Shown here one piece after another: positions 9,576-21,916 of a stretch of DNA of 64,000 bases (positions are counted from its first letter, which is position 1; each line of letters opens with the position of its first letter). The notes beneath the pieces are model-generated. The model was given only the letters and a program-made list of their open reading frames with translations, searched no databases and was not told the origin of the DNA. The position numbers and the translations under genes are program-made. The DNA lies in assembly GCA_020002185.1 (NCBI GenBank), contig CM034538.1, positions 1,654,270 through 1,718,269 of the forward strand, written 5' to 3'. The stretch comes from Paraescarpia echinospica. Taxonomy: Eukaryota; Annelida; Polychaeta; Sabellida; Siboglinidae.

Positions 9576-12000
9576 AAGAATTGGGAACCTGTCTGTATAT
9601 ACCCCCGGTAATTATTTTAGCAACTCCGTCACTTGAAGACGTAAATACATGTCAATGTATCACTGCAATGTATAGGCCTTTCCAATTTTTTGGATGGGTG
9701 GTGGGTGGGTGCCATCGAGCCTATCCAATTTTGTTTGATTATTGGAATTATTTTATATTTGCAAAGCCCCTAAATCCAGTATGTCATAGATGTTGAGAGG
9801 CCCAGCTACTTTAACAGTAATGATTTTATACTTTTTTATCTAACTAAACTCAGGGAGGTAATTTCTTCTTTAGACTTGAGTTTAATCATTGAAAGTCCGC
9901 TTTACAAGGTTGTTTGCGTATCCGTGTAACAAAATGAATTACTTGTTAAATAAAACAAAATATACTTAAAGCACACATTCCTAAAACCAAACGAATTGTT
10001 ATGGTTTCAAAGCGTGACGTCTTCCGACTTGTGGAACGTCTTCGGAACTCTGTATAATAATAATATTATTTCATTACACAATCGCGCAATTACAAAGGTC
10101 GATTATACAAGACATGTTGAATATGGTTTTCTAATGTCATACGTAACATATCAACTCTCCGTCATATGTACGGAGTCCCCGTCATAGCTGATAAATCCCA
10201 GTGCGGGAGATTGAAATCTCTGCTATTTGGCGTTCACCGAACAAACAATTAATGAGGGTGTAAAATTTTGTAAACAAATGCCCAGCTGTTATTTGCGTAT
10301 TATTAACCTAAACAATTTTTGCTATTTCCTTCATTAGAAAGCCATATATAGCTAAAACAGTGATTCAGCAAGCTGACAAAGATATGTGTATTTACTCTAG
10401 TCTCTTTTTAAAACAGAACAAGAGACAATCGCGGTGAGCATGCACCTGCCCGTAGAACGGAGACGAGCACGGCGCGTGCGGGCGGAGAACGGGAAACACG
10501 GAACACAGGGAAGCGTCGTCGGTCAAGCTCTCCCAATAGAGACGGGCCGAGGTCGAGCAAGAAGAGCAAATGAGAGGGACAGGACATTAATGTCGTCAGT
10601 CTGTCCTGTGTTCTTTGCGGGGATCGTTTCGCAGCTGTTTAATTTCTAAAGAAACGTAGCTTAAATACCTTCAAGCGTGTTTGTTTGTTCTGTTATTCTG
10701 AATCAGCCAGGTATGGAATTATTCCTAGGAAGTTCACTGAATAAGTTCTCTTGAATACGGGAATGACAGGAACACTCAGAACACCAGAGAACTTAGCGGG
10801 TAACACAGCGCCCGTCCTCAATACATTCACAATAGACCGTGTCTAGAAATCCCAACGTTTTGTTAACAATTTGAAAATGTTGTGGTCCACTTATACCAAT
10901 TGCGAACACTGGTTCGAGTATATTTGGCGGGAAGTGCATCTTCAACGTGTGTTTTCTTGATTTGTGTGCTGATATAATGTTGGTTTGTCTTTAGAGAAAT
11001 GAGTTAAATTTGTTTGATGTGTACGCATTATTTTCTAAGCATACCAAAATAAAAATGTTTTATGCACCATACTCTGTTGTTATATTCTCCGTTCATGAAT
11101 ATAGGTATCGAAGTAAAACTACATGGGATTTGAATACAGAACCTACGTTTGCCCCTATCGTCTAAATAACACTGAATACAGTAATTAGAAATGTAAATTT
11201 GCAATGGCCGTAGCAATGGCACTTCGTTAACATTACAATTACAACCAATCTGAGACTTGGTTAGGCGAATAATGCTACCAATGTCTTTCTATGAACAGTG
11301 TATTGGTAAGTTATCAATATATAGGCCTACTATTGGTGGTCGTCGTTGCTATGTATTAGAGCAATAGTTCAACCCCATCTCCAACACCGCCGTTTTAAAA
11401 CTAAACGGATGTGGGAGCTTGAATAACAAACACAGTGTTGCTTGTAAAATAACAAGAACGCATGTATGCTTATTTACAAGAATGCACGAGTAGGGTGAAT
11501 GTTCTTAACAATCACTCATACACCATGCATAGGCGGATCCAGGGGGCTGGGAGGCATGTGCCCCATAGACCATAGTAATTTGGCGTGCCCGCAGACCTTT
11601 TATAATGAGTCCACAGGACCATCCCAGCTAGACCTCCATTCTGTCGATGATGGTAATGACGTTTTCTCTGTTCTTCTTGTTAACTGCTATCAACAATCAA
11701 TCAATCGGACTGAAGCTAACTCTCTCTTCCGTACGACAATCTCCCGATCTTTCACTCGCTGCTGTGGTAGTGTTAGTATTCGTCAAGTTAACTTGGTAAC
11801 TGGCTTCATGCCAAACCCCAGTTTCACGATTGATGGATGTTGGCTGAGATACTCTTGCCTGTATATGGCATTAATAACAATTAAGCACTAAATGACACAC
11901 GGCGCAGTTGTCGTGTAAGTAGTAGGACGGTCCATCTGGGTAAGTGGCGTTTTTGCGCACACCCATGGTCCAAATCTAAGATGGCGGCGTCTCTTTCAGG
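9576..12000. other. Intergenic host DNA, no supported gene
   Basis: AT-rich sequence with no convincing reading frame. Around 11525-11575 there is a GGCGGATCCAGGGGGCTGGG-type stretch like a common dispersed repeat of marine animals. TATAGGCCT words occur at about 9670 and 11320. Short open frames here have no recognisable family and are probably chance. Confidence 0.5.
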
Positions 12001-12165
12001 TATCTATATTTGGAATTGGAATTGGAACAATTTATTCGACAATAAACAAACAAAAGCACACATTGCAACACACATTTTACAATAGTTAGTCTATGTCGGG
12101 AGACTCTCACTAAGGCTCAAAAGCCGCTAGCGTGAGAGCCACCCACGGGAAGAGAATATTTACTG
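12001..12165 (-). repeat. LINE 3'-tail fragment
   Basis: Read on the minus strand, this ends in an AATAAATTGTTCCAATTCCAATTCCAA-like tail (a short tandem hexamer after an AATAAA-type signal), preceded by a CTCTCACGCTAGCGGC-type stem. That is the usual end of an untranslated LINE 3' terminus. No coding part is attached. Confidence 0.4.
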
Positions 12166-12652
12166 CAAGTAGTCAATTTAACATAGTAAATGATTATTCA
12201 GTAGATTACTTTTATGTCATTCATATCCGTATTCTCCCACCGTGGTGCCCACAGTAAAAATATGAAGTGATTTGGTAGAATATACACTAGGTCGCCATAA
12301 TCCAGTACAATAATTATGAGCCTACATGTGATTTATGAATGGCTGTTTCATTTCATAGAAAAGCACTTCATTGGAGAACTGAATACCATGCTCGGTTTAG
12401 ACTAAATTATAGTTTACTTTTAGTCGCAATTGCTTCGTACATTATGAAAGACAAGACACGACACAAATACTAAATCTATACGTGTGTATGTATGTGTGAG
12501 TAGTCACGTGACCGGATGTAGTGCACCCCTGACGGAAGAGAGCGGAGTGAGTACCCATTGAAGTCCTATCGTGTATATGGAAGAAAGGAACGAAATATCA
12601 AAGAGGAAAGTGTAACGAAAGATCAAAGAGGAAAGTTTAAAAGGTATTGAAA

Positions 12653-12843
12653 GGTGGGTCATTAGAGATAAAGAAGTATACTGAATGATGTATTGACGAA
12701 GTGATAGGTATGTATATAAGTCTTCCTATGTTGTATCGTATATAACGAGCATAAAGGATGGGTCATTAGAGATAATGAAGTATACTGAAAGATGTGTTGA
12801 TAATGTTTATAAATCGTACTATGTGTTATCGTGTATGACGAGG
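12653..12843. repeat. Two direct repeats of about 90 bases
   Basis: Two diverged copies, about 12653-12748 and 12758-12843, each start GGGTCATTAGAGATAA and end in a CGTRTATRACGAG word. They lie just outside the left edge of Polinton copy B and could belong to its terminal region or to flanking DNA. The rest of 12165-13005 has no recognised gene. Confidence 0.6.
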
Positions 12844-12899
12844 AATAAACGAAAGAGTATATATGAAACTTTAAAATATGTGTTTGAAAATGAAAGGGT

Positions 12900-12954
12900 A
12901 TGTATGTATGTATGTATGTATGTATGTATGTATGTATGTATGTATGTATGTATG
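12900..12954. repeat. (TATG)n microsatellite
   Basis: About 13 tandem TATG units. A short open frame across it encodes a Tyr/Val/Cys/Met repeat that is only a by-product of the microsatellite. Confidence 0.95.
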
Positions 12955-13005
12955 AAAGAAGAATTATTTCTAAGGTAATAACAGATGTCCAAAGTTTAAT
13001 AATAT

Positions 13006-13641
13006 TTATTCAATAAAATCCACGAAACCATCACCATCAACATCACTAGCGTCCGACACCCAATTTTCAACATCCCCCGTGTCCACAGGAGGAACATCAT
13101 ACGGATCATACCACGGAGATGGAGGATCATAGCGTTCCCTCTTGATGAGTAATTCCCGCATGACGGGTCTGAAAAAGCAGTCCCGTGTTCATCATGAAGT
13201 TCTTCCTCTCTGGAACAAATATGAAAACTTTGAAAACGATATTATATATTGTGCGAAGTACAGCCGGTGGGAATACGCCAGCGATGTAACCAGACACCGC
13301 GTAGGTAGCCGACACGATAAAAGGGCATGCTAGGTCAACAGACGGGAGAGATAAGAAGGGACTATGACACAATATGTAGACGTCTGCTGTCGCGGCCGGA
13401 GCAACGTATCCAGACACCGCGTAGCTAGCCGAAACGACAAGAGGGCAGGCTAGGTCAACATACGCATAGATAAGGAAGGACTGTGACACAACATGTATAT
13501 ACATTGCAGAGAATGAGAATCGTGGAAAGTACGTCATAAATAAGTATTAGTAAAAGTATGTATATAATCGTTGAACACGTGCATTCTGAGACACAGTCAC
13601 TGCTCACACTGCTGGTATCATCGTCAGTATCAATGTCATAC
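13006..13641 (-). CDS. Spliced terminal gene of Polinton copy B, 3' exons
   Basis: The counterpart of the copy-A gene. The last exon runs from 13168 (after acceptor CTGCTTTTTCAG) to the TAA at 13006-13008, 53 codons, rich in Pro, Asp and Tyr at first and Asp/Val/Gly at the end. An AATAAA poly(A) signal overlaps the stop (complement of 13005-13010). The upstream 63-base exon is 13641-13579, but its donor has lost four bases relative to the GTGAGT of copy A, so splicing may be weakened. Between them lies a tandem duplication (about 13289-13519). No protein family recognised; an acidic C-terminus could suggest a regulator. Confidence 0.45.
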
Positions 13642-13998
13642 CTAAAAGGTAAATATAGACAACAGTGACACATAACGAATAAAGTGAGTATAAATAAGCG
13701 TAAGGAATACTAATGAAATTGAAAGAAGAAGAAGAGGTAACGACGTATCAGAAATAGAGGTTAGATACACACGTCACAGGTAGGTTGCGTGAAGAACACT
13801 GTGTAATTATGCATATTATATCTGTCGAATGAAACAAAGCAAAGGGAGAAAGATATATAGGTATATACTGAAATGAATAAAAGTACTTACATTAGTACAC
13901 AGCAAGCATCACGTAGGCGCCATTGCGCACGAAGTTCGTCCCAAGGTATTGCCGACATAGTTGTACATGTGAATGGAATGATGTGAATGTAACAAACG

Positions 13999-14003
<5 letters not shown>

Positions 14004-14041
<38 letters not shown>
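14004..14041. repeat. (TA)n microsatellite, copy B
   Basis: Expanded counterpart of 982-1006. The flanking 13642-14363 shows no coding region. Confidence 0.9.
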
Positions 14042-14044
<3 letters not shown>

Positions 14045-14363
14045 TGATATGCAGACACACTGTAAAGTCAAGTTTTATGACACACTGTATGGAAAATTTT
14101 GGTGTATGAAAAGTGTTAAAGTACAAACCTATATCAGTCATATGACATAGGAACCAGCTGGCAATGTATGACCAGTAGTAAAGTACAATCCTATATCAGT
14201 CATATGACAGGGGGAGCAACTGGCAATAAGGGCATGATGTCCGAAGGGCAGCTATCAGCAAGACGACAATGCATGAGGAATGCGCCTTATCGGAACGCAG
14301 ACAATACAGGCGAGGACGGGACCTCGATAAGAACTTTGTGAGTGTGCGTGGTCAGTGCTAACG

Positions 14364-14852
14364 ATGAGACATATAGCGGTCAGCAGCTTGGATATACAAT
14401 TCAGGGGTGGCGGACACTTTCTGTCGAATTTTTATCCGTGTGATATACACATACGGGGCGAAGACTTCACTTGTGCAGAGGCAGCCTATCAGTATAAAAA
14501 ACCCAGACATTTTCATGATGAGAACACAGTGAGATAGCTCCAGACTGCGCGTAGCGGATTACAGGCGAAATACTTGAGTAAATCCATTCAATGGAGTCCA
14601 GATCGAACGGCTACATGGCTAGCACAAAGACGATCCATGATGTACGCGATAGTAGCCGCGAAGTTTCGTGCGTCTAAACTACGGCAACGCTTGCATGCCA
14701 CAGGTGACGCGTGATTTATTGAGAATGTACCTAGTCCAGAAGGGTATTGGGGGAAGAGTTCGAAGCGTAACGAAACAGGTAAGAATATACTTGGCGTTAT
14801 TCTCATGCAGGTGAGAGACTTCATTAGACAGTGCTCTGTACGGCTTACGTAA
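14364..14852 (+). pseudogene. NADAR-family protein, two stops, copy B
   Basis: Same frame and length as 1335-1823. It keeps the TGA at 14712-14714 in the identical position and adds a TAG at 14535-14537 where copy A has AAG. Family blocks on both sides are retained (LSNFYPC; E-x3-YQ; KF; LHATGDA with L-to-H next to the motif; YWG). The extra stop shows that copy B has lost function, while copy A differs from an open frame at one codon only. Confidence 0.75.
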
Positions 14853-15095
14853 GGCGCTCATTAAAAAACAGACAACCACACGGTGATAGAGTACGATAGA
14901 GATAAGGTCACGCGCCTCGGAAGTCGCGAACGCCCAGGGACGCATGATGTCATTGTCTAGGGTGTCACGTGGAAGATGCCTGGAGAGAGCGATTATGTAT
15001 ATAAACCCAGACTAATTCTAGCAGGACAAACACTCTCTCTCTGACTCGCTTCCGTTTGAAGACCTTCACTCACACCGACTTCTACGAGTGACAAG

Positions 15096-15281
15096 ATGGC
15101 GTCGCCTAGCTACAACTCAAGCCCCGAGCAAATGCACCTAACAGACCTCGAGAAAGTAAGTGATGGATCTTACGCATTTGTTCGTCCACTCACACTCGTA
15201 ACATGCGCTCTGTCAACTAAATACGTATGTTATCCAGCGTGTCGTGTCTGTAATCGCAAAGTCGTCGTCGTTGAAAAGTAG
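15096..15281 (+). pseudogene. RPA-like fragment, copy B
   Basis: Counterpart of 2069-2254, preceded by a TATATAAA at 14998-15005. It keeps the Cys that copy A changed to Tyr in the zinc block (C-x4-C-x2-C-x-RKV layout), giving a better match to the RPA-like protein at 58896-59543. It stops at the same TAG after the Val/Glu/Lys run. Confidence 0.45.
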
Positions 15282-15411
15282 GCTATGTGAACTACACCGT
15301 GACGGCCCTGGAAATAATCCAACCGTACGTCCTGTCTGTTCAACAAGGTGCCGCTACGGTATGTGTATTGATACCGGAAGCGATGACGTAATTCCCTATA
15401 TCGTGTTGTAG

Positions 15412-16206
15412 TTGTACCCATCGTCGGCGGTCGATGACGTAATGACCTGGTTGAATGATAGACAGGATGCGACGGTGCAATCTACGCCATCGCATCAAGG
15501 TGTTAAACGCCGTCTGACTTACTCAGACGTTACCGACGACGACGACGCTGACGACGAAGCAAGTGTACTTTTCTGTGGGTCATGTACGTGGTCTAGTGAT
15601 GATGAAGATGATGATGTCAAAGAGAAGCGTAGGCGTAGTGATTTACAGGAGGCGGTAGCGAAGGTGAACGCCATCCAAACGCGTACAGAGAAACTGATAG
15701 ACGAGGAACTATTTATGGCCACTCTAACCGCCGCCTGCGTGCGCTATGCAGCCAACGGACTGTGTCGTCGCTATGCGGACGTTCACCAGGACCTGTACAG
15801 GGTGGATCGGTCACGGATTTTTAATAGTCTCCGTATGGTAGTAGCCGACCTGACGTGTACAGCGTACACACCGGGTTTTGGTCGTGATACTATACCACGG
15901 GTGAAAGAGAGTCTGCGTACCCGAGGTATAACCGTGGGGAAAGAGTCAAAGGACGAGGACACATCGGTGAGAAATGGACAACACGGAGCGCTCACAGAGG
16001 AGCAAATGGTGGACTGGGAGTTAATGCGAACAACAGCAGTCGATGCCATTGTCCGTTTCGTTGCCAACGAACTGTGGCGCTCGTTTGAAGGTGAACAAAA
16101 CGACATCTACCTGGTACGCAGTCACTTGATATACGTCAATGTGAAGTGGGCAATGGTCTATTACAGGTATTCAGTGGAGTCACCGGAGTGGACACTGATA
16201 CTATAG
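15412..16206 (+). pseudogene. Accessory exon with duplicated domain, frameshifted, copy B
   Basis: Counterpart of 2385-3242, opening after the same TTGTAG acceptor. It has the Asp/Glu-rich N-terminal region and two related repeats of about 70 residues. A two-base deletion near 16197 relative to copy A shifts the frame just before the second RDTIARV block, so the C-terminus ends early. Function unknown. Confidence 0.5.
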
Positions 16207-16289
16207 CACGTGTGCAAGCCATCCTGCGTGCGCGTGATAGATCACTGCTGGAAGAAAACACATTGTAATGTTGTTATTGTTGTTGACAG

Positions 16290-16406
16290 GACGCTGGTGC
16301 TGCCTCTAGCGGACTAGGCCGCATACGGGACTCGTATACGGAGAAGGCGTTGACGAGAGCACCACGAAAAAAGGTACCCCGTCGATCACGTGTCGACGTG
16401 CCGTGA
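16290..16406 (+). pseudogene. Small basic exon, truncated, copy B
   Basis: Counterpart of 3264-3452 after the same GTTGACAG acceptor. CCGTGA replaces CCGTTA, giving a stop at 16404-16406 and cutting the exon from 62 to 38 codons. The basic RKKVPRRSR patch is still present. Confidence 0.35.
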
Positions 16407-16560
16407 CGTCGCGCTCTGTTAATTCACCTGCATGAGCAGCGTCACACGTCATCACCACCACCACTGGACATGACGTGACGATGTCACGACACCGCCATCA
16501 CAATCGGACATACTTCTCCAGATGTCTTGAGACGACGACAACGTCATCATAACGGAGGCG

Positions 16561-16905
16561 GTGTACGCAGCCCTTCGAAAGGACACGGTCGACGACGACG
16601 TCACCACAACGGCATCGGAGTACGCGGCTCTCCGAGACAACACGTCGACGCTCGACCTAGGCCCCGACGGCCACATGGTGTGGTCAAACACATATACCGC
16701 TGTTCCGTGGGCGTATGCTGCACCGTTCGAAGGTGTCCGTAACATTGAGAGAGACATTGAACGCTTATCCGGTGTCGTATTTGCAACCAGAGCATGTACT
16801 CTAAAAGACTCTGTTCACCTGATATGGCAGGGGATTGCTCGAAATATAATCCGTGACGAACACGTAGAGTACGTGACAGAGACACTCCGTAGCCATCTGC
16901 TGTGA
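16561..16905 (+). CDS. Hypothetical protein, copy B
   Basis: A 114-residue frame equivalent to 3535-3879, with the duplicated YAALR segments. It opens with GTG and has no clear start. It may be an exon or a chance frame. The interval 16906-17437 up to PolB contains only the microsatellite and a TGACGTCA palindrome at 17353-17360. Confidence 0.3.
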   Translation: MYAALRKDTVDDDVTTTASEYAALRDNTSTLDLGPDGHMVWSNTYTAVPWAYAAPFEGVRNIERDIERLSGVVFATRACTLKDSVHLIWQGIARNIIRDEHVEYVTETLRSHLL

Positions 16906-17173
16906 TGATGATATATAGTTAGCCAGTGACATACAAGAGGAAATGCGCCCCTACGTTCATAGTTGGGGTTATAGGCGCCTCTATATGTCAGTAGATTAGT
17001 CACATATCATCAACAGTAAAGACGTAGCATTGATCGATTTGATTGTAATTGTATAATAAAGGTGCATGTAATCCTGGATTCCGGTGTCCGTTGTTCTTTC
17101 GCATTGACGAGCGACTTTACGGTATATGATACGTAGCCACACCCCCTCTGATCACACGCTGACATCTATCCAC

Positions 17174-17230
17174 CTTCATACATACATACATACATACATA
17201 CATACATACATACATACATACATACATACA

Positions 17231-17264
<34 letters not shown>

Positions 17265-17272
17265 CATACATA
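17174..17272. repeat. (CATA)n microsatellite, copy B
   Basis: About 24 tetranucleotide units with a few TATA interruptions, upstream of PolB. Confidence 0.95.
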
Positions 17273-17437
17273 CACACACACTCATACAAAGATTCGCCCC
17301 GCGCTGTCATGTATTATACGTAGCCACGCCCCCCTCTGTCCACACACCTATATGACGTCACGTAGTGTATGACATATATACATATATATAGACATGCAAA
17401 GATCTCGCATCCTTCAGTTGTAGGTACACACAGCACG

Positions 17438-20400
17438 ATGAAGCAACACTCGTGCCGCCACTGTGAAATCGTCCTCGATACATACAATGACTTACAACGG
17501 CACATAGACCGAACGCATTCATTAACACACGTTGACGATCTTGCCTACAGCAAACCACCAGCGCGAGTGGCGCCATCTGACGAACCACCGAAAGCCACTA
17601 AGCACCGCTGTCCGACATGTGGAAGAGACTTCACGAGACGACATGACCTGGTACGTCACATGAGTAAGTCATGCGCCAGGTCACAGAAAAGCGATACACA
17701 CCGCTGTGAAACTTGTGCACGTGAGTTCACGAGACGTGACACCTTGTTACGTCATATTAAGACGGTATGTAGCAGACGTGTAGAGGTAACCGACCCACCG
17801 CTACCCAAGCGGGCGAGACGCGCAGAGCGGCCACGTGTGAGCGCCGACGACGACGACCCACTACAGCCGCCGCCCCGACTGCCCTTCGCCGACACTCTAG
17901 CGAGGGAGCTGCGAGACGTCGTCCGAGATCACTGGTCGACCATCCGAACCCACGTGTCCAGAGGACCCGTGCACTCCAGGTGCAATTACAGAGTGTCAAC
18001 ACCGGGCAGGTCTTGTCTAGAACCGTCTCTGAAAATCATGTTCCGCGAACAGACGCACGCGTTCAAGATTAACCTTAGTTACGGTTTCGTGCTCAGGAAC
18101 AAGATCACTAACCGATACATATACTACCATTCGTCCTGTAACTGTTGTGGTCGTTACCTTGATGAACCTTGTTTTATCACCAACACCGAAGAGTTTGATG
18201 CATTTCTGGAGCGTATCCGAGAAACAGACGTGTTGCAGTGGGTGATCAATCAACGTCCGGACAGTCAATGAGTATGCGAGGTGGTCACGAATGTCACCTT
18301 CTTCGTCAACCATATAGTCGACTATCCGATAGGATGTGTTGACGTCACACTTCCGAGGTACATCAAACGGAACAAAGCCGTCATCGGATTGGAAAGAAAA
18401 CCCAACAACTCGAAGAGGTACACCGAAAATCTGTGTCTCTTCCGGTGCCTGGCCCTGCATCGTGGATGTGACCGACACCACCTGGAACCCACTGTGAAGG
18501 TACTCTACGTGAAGTGCGATCGAGACGGAGTGGCTACGAAAGAATTTGACGGGGTGACGATGGACGACCTCTATCGCGTCGAGACCACCTTTGAGACCAA
18601 CGTGTGCGTCTACACACTCGTCGAACCGGAAGACGAAGGTGGAAAGGCGACTGCCGGACTCGTACGCCGTTCGTTGTGTCACTGTCTCAAAACGTTGTAC
18701 GTCAATCTTCACGAGACACACTTTTCCTACACACAAGACGTGAACATGTACTGTCATTCGTATCGATGTAGGAAGTGTGGCGACTCGCTATGGCAATACG
18801 CATCCAAACTAGAGAGACACGAGCGCGGGTGTACGGGAGGCGTGCGAAAGATCTATCCCGGGGGCGTCTACCGTCCGTCGCCGACAGTCTTCCAGCGGTT
18901 GGACGAAGAAAACATTCGCGTTCCCGAATGGTTGCGCTACTATCCCTATCGCGCCACCTTCGACTTCGAGTCCTGGTTCGATACGTCACACCTTCCATTG
19001 GACAGCGCCAAGGTCCACTGGGAGGCTCGTCACGTACCTTTGAGTGTTTCCCTGGCGAGTAACGTACCCGGATTCGAACAAGTGCAATGTCTCATCACGG
19101 ACGGCGACAGCAACAAGTTGGTATCCGACATGATGGCCATCCTTCAGGCCATGAGCGATGCAGCCTACGAAGCCATCATAGACAAATACGAGGGGGCCCT
19201 CCACGAACGCGCGGAGGCTATCTTGACGTGGGACGAACAGGAGGCACACGCCACAAAGGGGGACAAAGAGTCACGGCGACAACCGACCAATCCCTGTAAA
19301 ACACTCATGGGTCAATTGTACGGTTGGCTTCATCAGTTGCCCGTCATCGGCTTCAACTCGGGCAGGTACGATCTGAACGTCGTCAAACAGTTCCTGGTAC
19401 CCTACTTCCTGTCCACAAAAAAAAGAAACAGAGGACGACGGGGAGGAGGAGGAGGAAGAGGAGGATGCCGGATCGTTTCACGTGATCAAACGTTTATGTG
19501 TCTATCGACGGACGACCTGAAATTCCTCGACATGACTCATTATATCGCACCGGGATTCTCGTACGACAAGTACCTGAAAGCGTACGGTTGCGAGGTCACG
19601 AAAGGTCACTTCCCGTACGAATACATGGACAGCTTGGAGAGACTCGACGACACCGCTCTATCTCCCAAAGAGGCCTTCTTCAGTCGACTGAAGAACGAAG
19701 GTATATCCGACGACGACTACACACGATGTCGGGTTACGTGGCGAGACAAAGACATGGAGACGTTGCGGGACTTTCTCGTCTGGTATAACAAAACGGACGT
19801 CGTACCGTTCTTGGAGGCCATCGCCAAACAGTTTCACTTCTACCTACACCGCGGTCTCGACATGTTCAAACAAGGGATCAGTATACCTGGTTTGACCTTG
19901 ACCTACCTGTTCAACTACGTGCCGGAGACGACGTTATTTACGCTCTTCAACGAGACGAACAAGGACGTCCATCAGCTTGTCCGAGAGAACGTCGTCGGAG
20001 GACCGTCACTCATCTTCACCAGACATCACGAGAAGGGGGTCACGAAGATATGTCGTAACGACTACGGCGATGCGGCTCGAACGTGTCAGTCCATCGTTCG
20101 ATATGATGCAAACGCATTGTATCTGTGGTCGTTATCGCAAGAGATGCCGACGGGATGGTACACGCGACGACGGGAAGAGAAGGAGTTCCGACCCGAAGCA
20201 GCACAGCCCACAGGTCAGATGGCCGCCGAATGGCTGACGTGGGAGTCCAAAAGCACGGGACGCACAATACGTCAACAGTCCAACGGTCGAGAGAAGCGCA
20301 TCGGTAAACTGCTGGTGGACGGTTGGTGCAGCGAAACGAAGACGGCCTATCAGTTTCACGGATGCTTCTACCACGGCTGTCCGTGCAACGGACGTGAGGT

Positions 20401-21916
20401 CAACGAGGTCAACGGGAAACCCATGACGCAACAGCTCACCGAAACGCGAAAGAACACGGCCTACCTTTATCACTTTGTGAGGGTCGTCGAGTTGTGGGAA
20501 TGCGAGTGGAAGGTCGCGATACGCGATCCGTGCGTGAAACAGTTTGTGGACGTGACCTTTCGCCGGCGCCGTCGACACGTGCGCTGGAAAACGACGTCAC
20601 AACAGATCCTGACAGGCGTACGCAACGGTAGCGTGTTCGGTATGATTCAGTGCGACATACGTGTACCGGAAGACCTGCGCGCGCACTTTGCGGAGATGCA
20701 GCCCATCTTCAAGAAAATTCACCTGTCCCGCGATGACCTCGGGCCGTTCATGCTTCGCTACGCCGAAGAACACGACAGCATGCCAACCCCTCGTCGCTTG
20801 CTCGTCGGGAGTTATTGTGGGGATAAGACCTTGCTCGGCACACCTCTCTTGCGATGGTACCTTGAGCACGGACTCGAGGTGACGCACGTCTACGAGGTCA
20901 CCGAGAACACACCGGTCGCCTGCTTTCGACGATTAGGCGAGGCTTTGTCCAACGCACGTCGCGAAGGAGACGTTCACCCCGACAAGGCCATGATCGCGGA
21001 CACCAACAAACTTATGGGTAATTCTTCCTATGGGAAATTTATCAATAACGTCGATAAGCACCGCGAAGTCACCTACTGCACGGAGAAGAGGGCGTCAATC
21101 GCGATCAACGATCGTCGCTTCTGTCAACTCGACGTCGTCACCGACGATGCGTACGAGACCGAAATGCACAAGCTCACCGTCAAATACTCCCTGTCTACGC
21201 ACGTGGGATTCTTCGTGTTGCAGTGGGCCAAACTGCGCATGTTGGAGTTCTACTACGATTTCATGGTCAGGTACGTGAAACGTCCGCTGTTCGAGTACTG
21301 CGAAACGGATACGGACTGCGCCTATTTAGCTCTGGCCGGAGAGTCCGTTGACGACCTCGTGACCCCGGCACTGCGCGACCACTACTTTCGTCACCGCTCC
21401 GAATGGCTACCGTCCGAATGTTGCATCGATCATCAGAACGAGTACGTGCGCTGTCGATTGGACGGACGTCCGTGGGGCGGCACCGAGACGGGTTGCAAGG
21501 CGCGCAGGGCGTACGACAAGAGAACACCGGGAGTCTTCAAGGTCGAATGGTCCGGCGACTGTTTCCTGGGTCTGTGCAGCAAGACCTACTATTGTTCAGG
21601 TAAGGTCGATAAATACAGCACCAAGGGACTGAACAAACGACTCAACACCATCGACAAGCAGGCGTTCCAGGACGTGCTGACCAATCGTCGGAGCGGAAAC
21701 GGGAAGAACCGCGGATTCCGGGTGAATCACTCATCCGTGCTGACGTACATCCAGGAACGTGCGGCGTTGACCTACTTCTACGCCAACCGCGTGGTCCACG
21801 AGGACGGAATCACCACGGGACGGTCTTTCTCGTGGTGTGGTGGTAGTGGTGGTGTCGTCGTATCTAACGTCACAGCGGACAACGCGACATTGTCGAACGG
21901 GATCACCAGCTACTAG
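17438..21916 (+). pseudogene. polB: Polinton DNA polymerase B with one TGA, copy B
   Basis: Family-B DNA polymerase that would replicate the linear element. From ATG 17438 the frame is open to TAG 21916 except for TGA at 18269-18271, at a position where the PolB of the complete Polinton has Trp. Three zinc fingers lie at the N-terminus (the first is C-x2-C...H-x4-H). Next come an OTU-like NLCLFRCLA block and a later THFSY. The exonuclease motifs are DFESWFD, GRYDLNV and YNKTDVVPF. The polymerase motifs are YDANALYLW (A), LMGNSSYGK (B) and TDTDCAY (C), followed by a KYSTKG block. A purine-rich Arg/Gly insertion lies around 19418-19475. The rest of the catalytic core looks intact, so loss is recent or the TGA is an error or recoding. 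Confidence 0.9.

Noticed and set aside
11499..11891. 130-residue plus-strand frame
   Set aside because: It crosses a dispersed-repeat-like GGATCCAGGGGG segment and has no family resemblance. Likely chance.
18702..20887. Several 70-150 residue frames within PolB on both strands
   Set aside because: All overlap the polymerase coding sequence and have no independent features.
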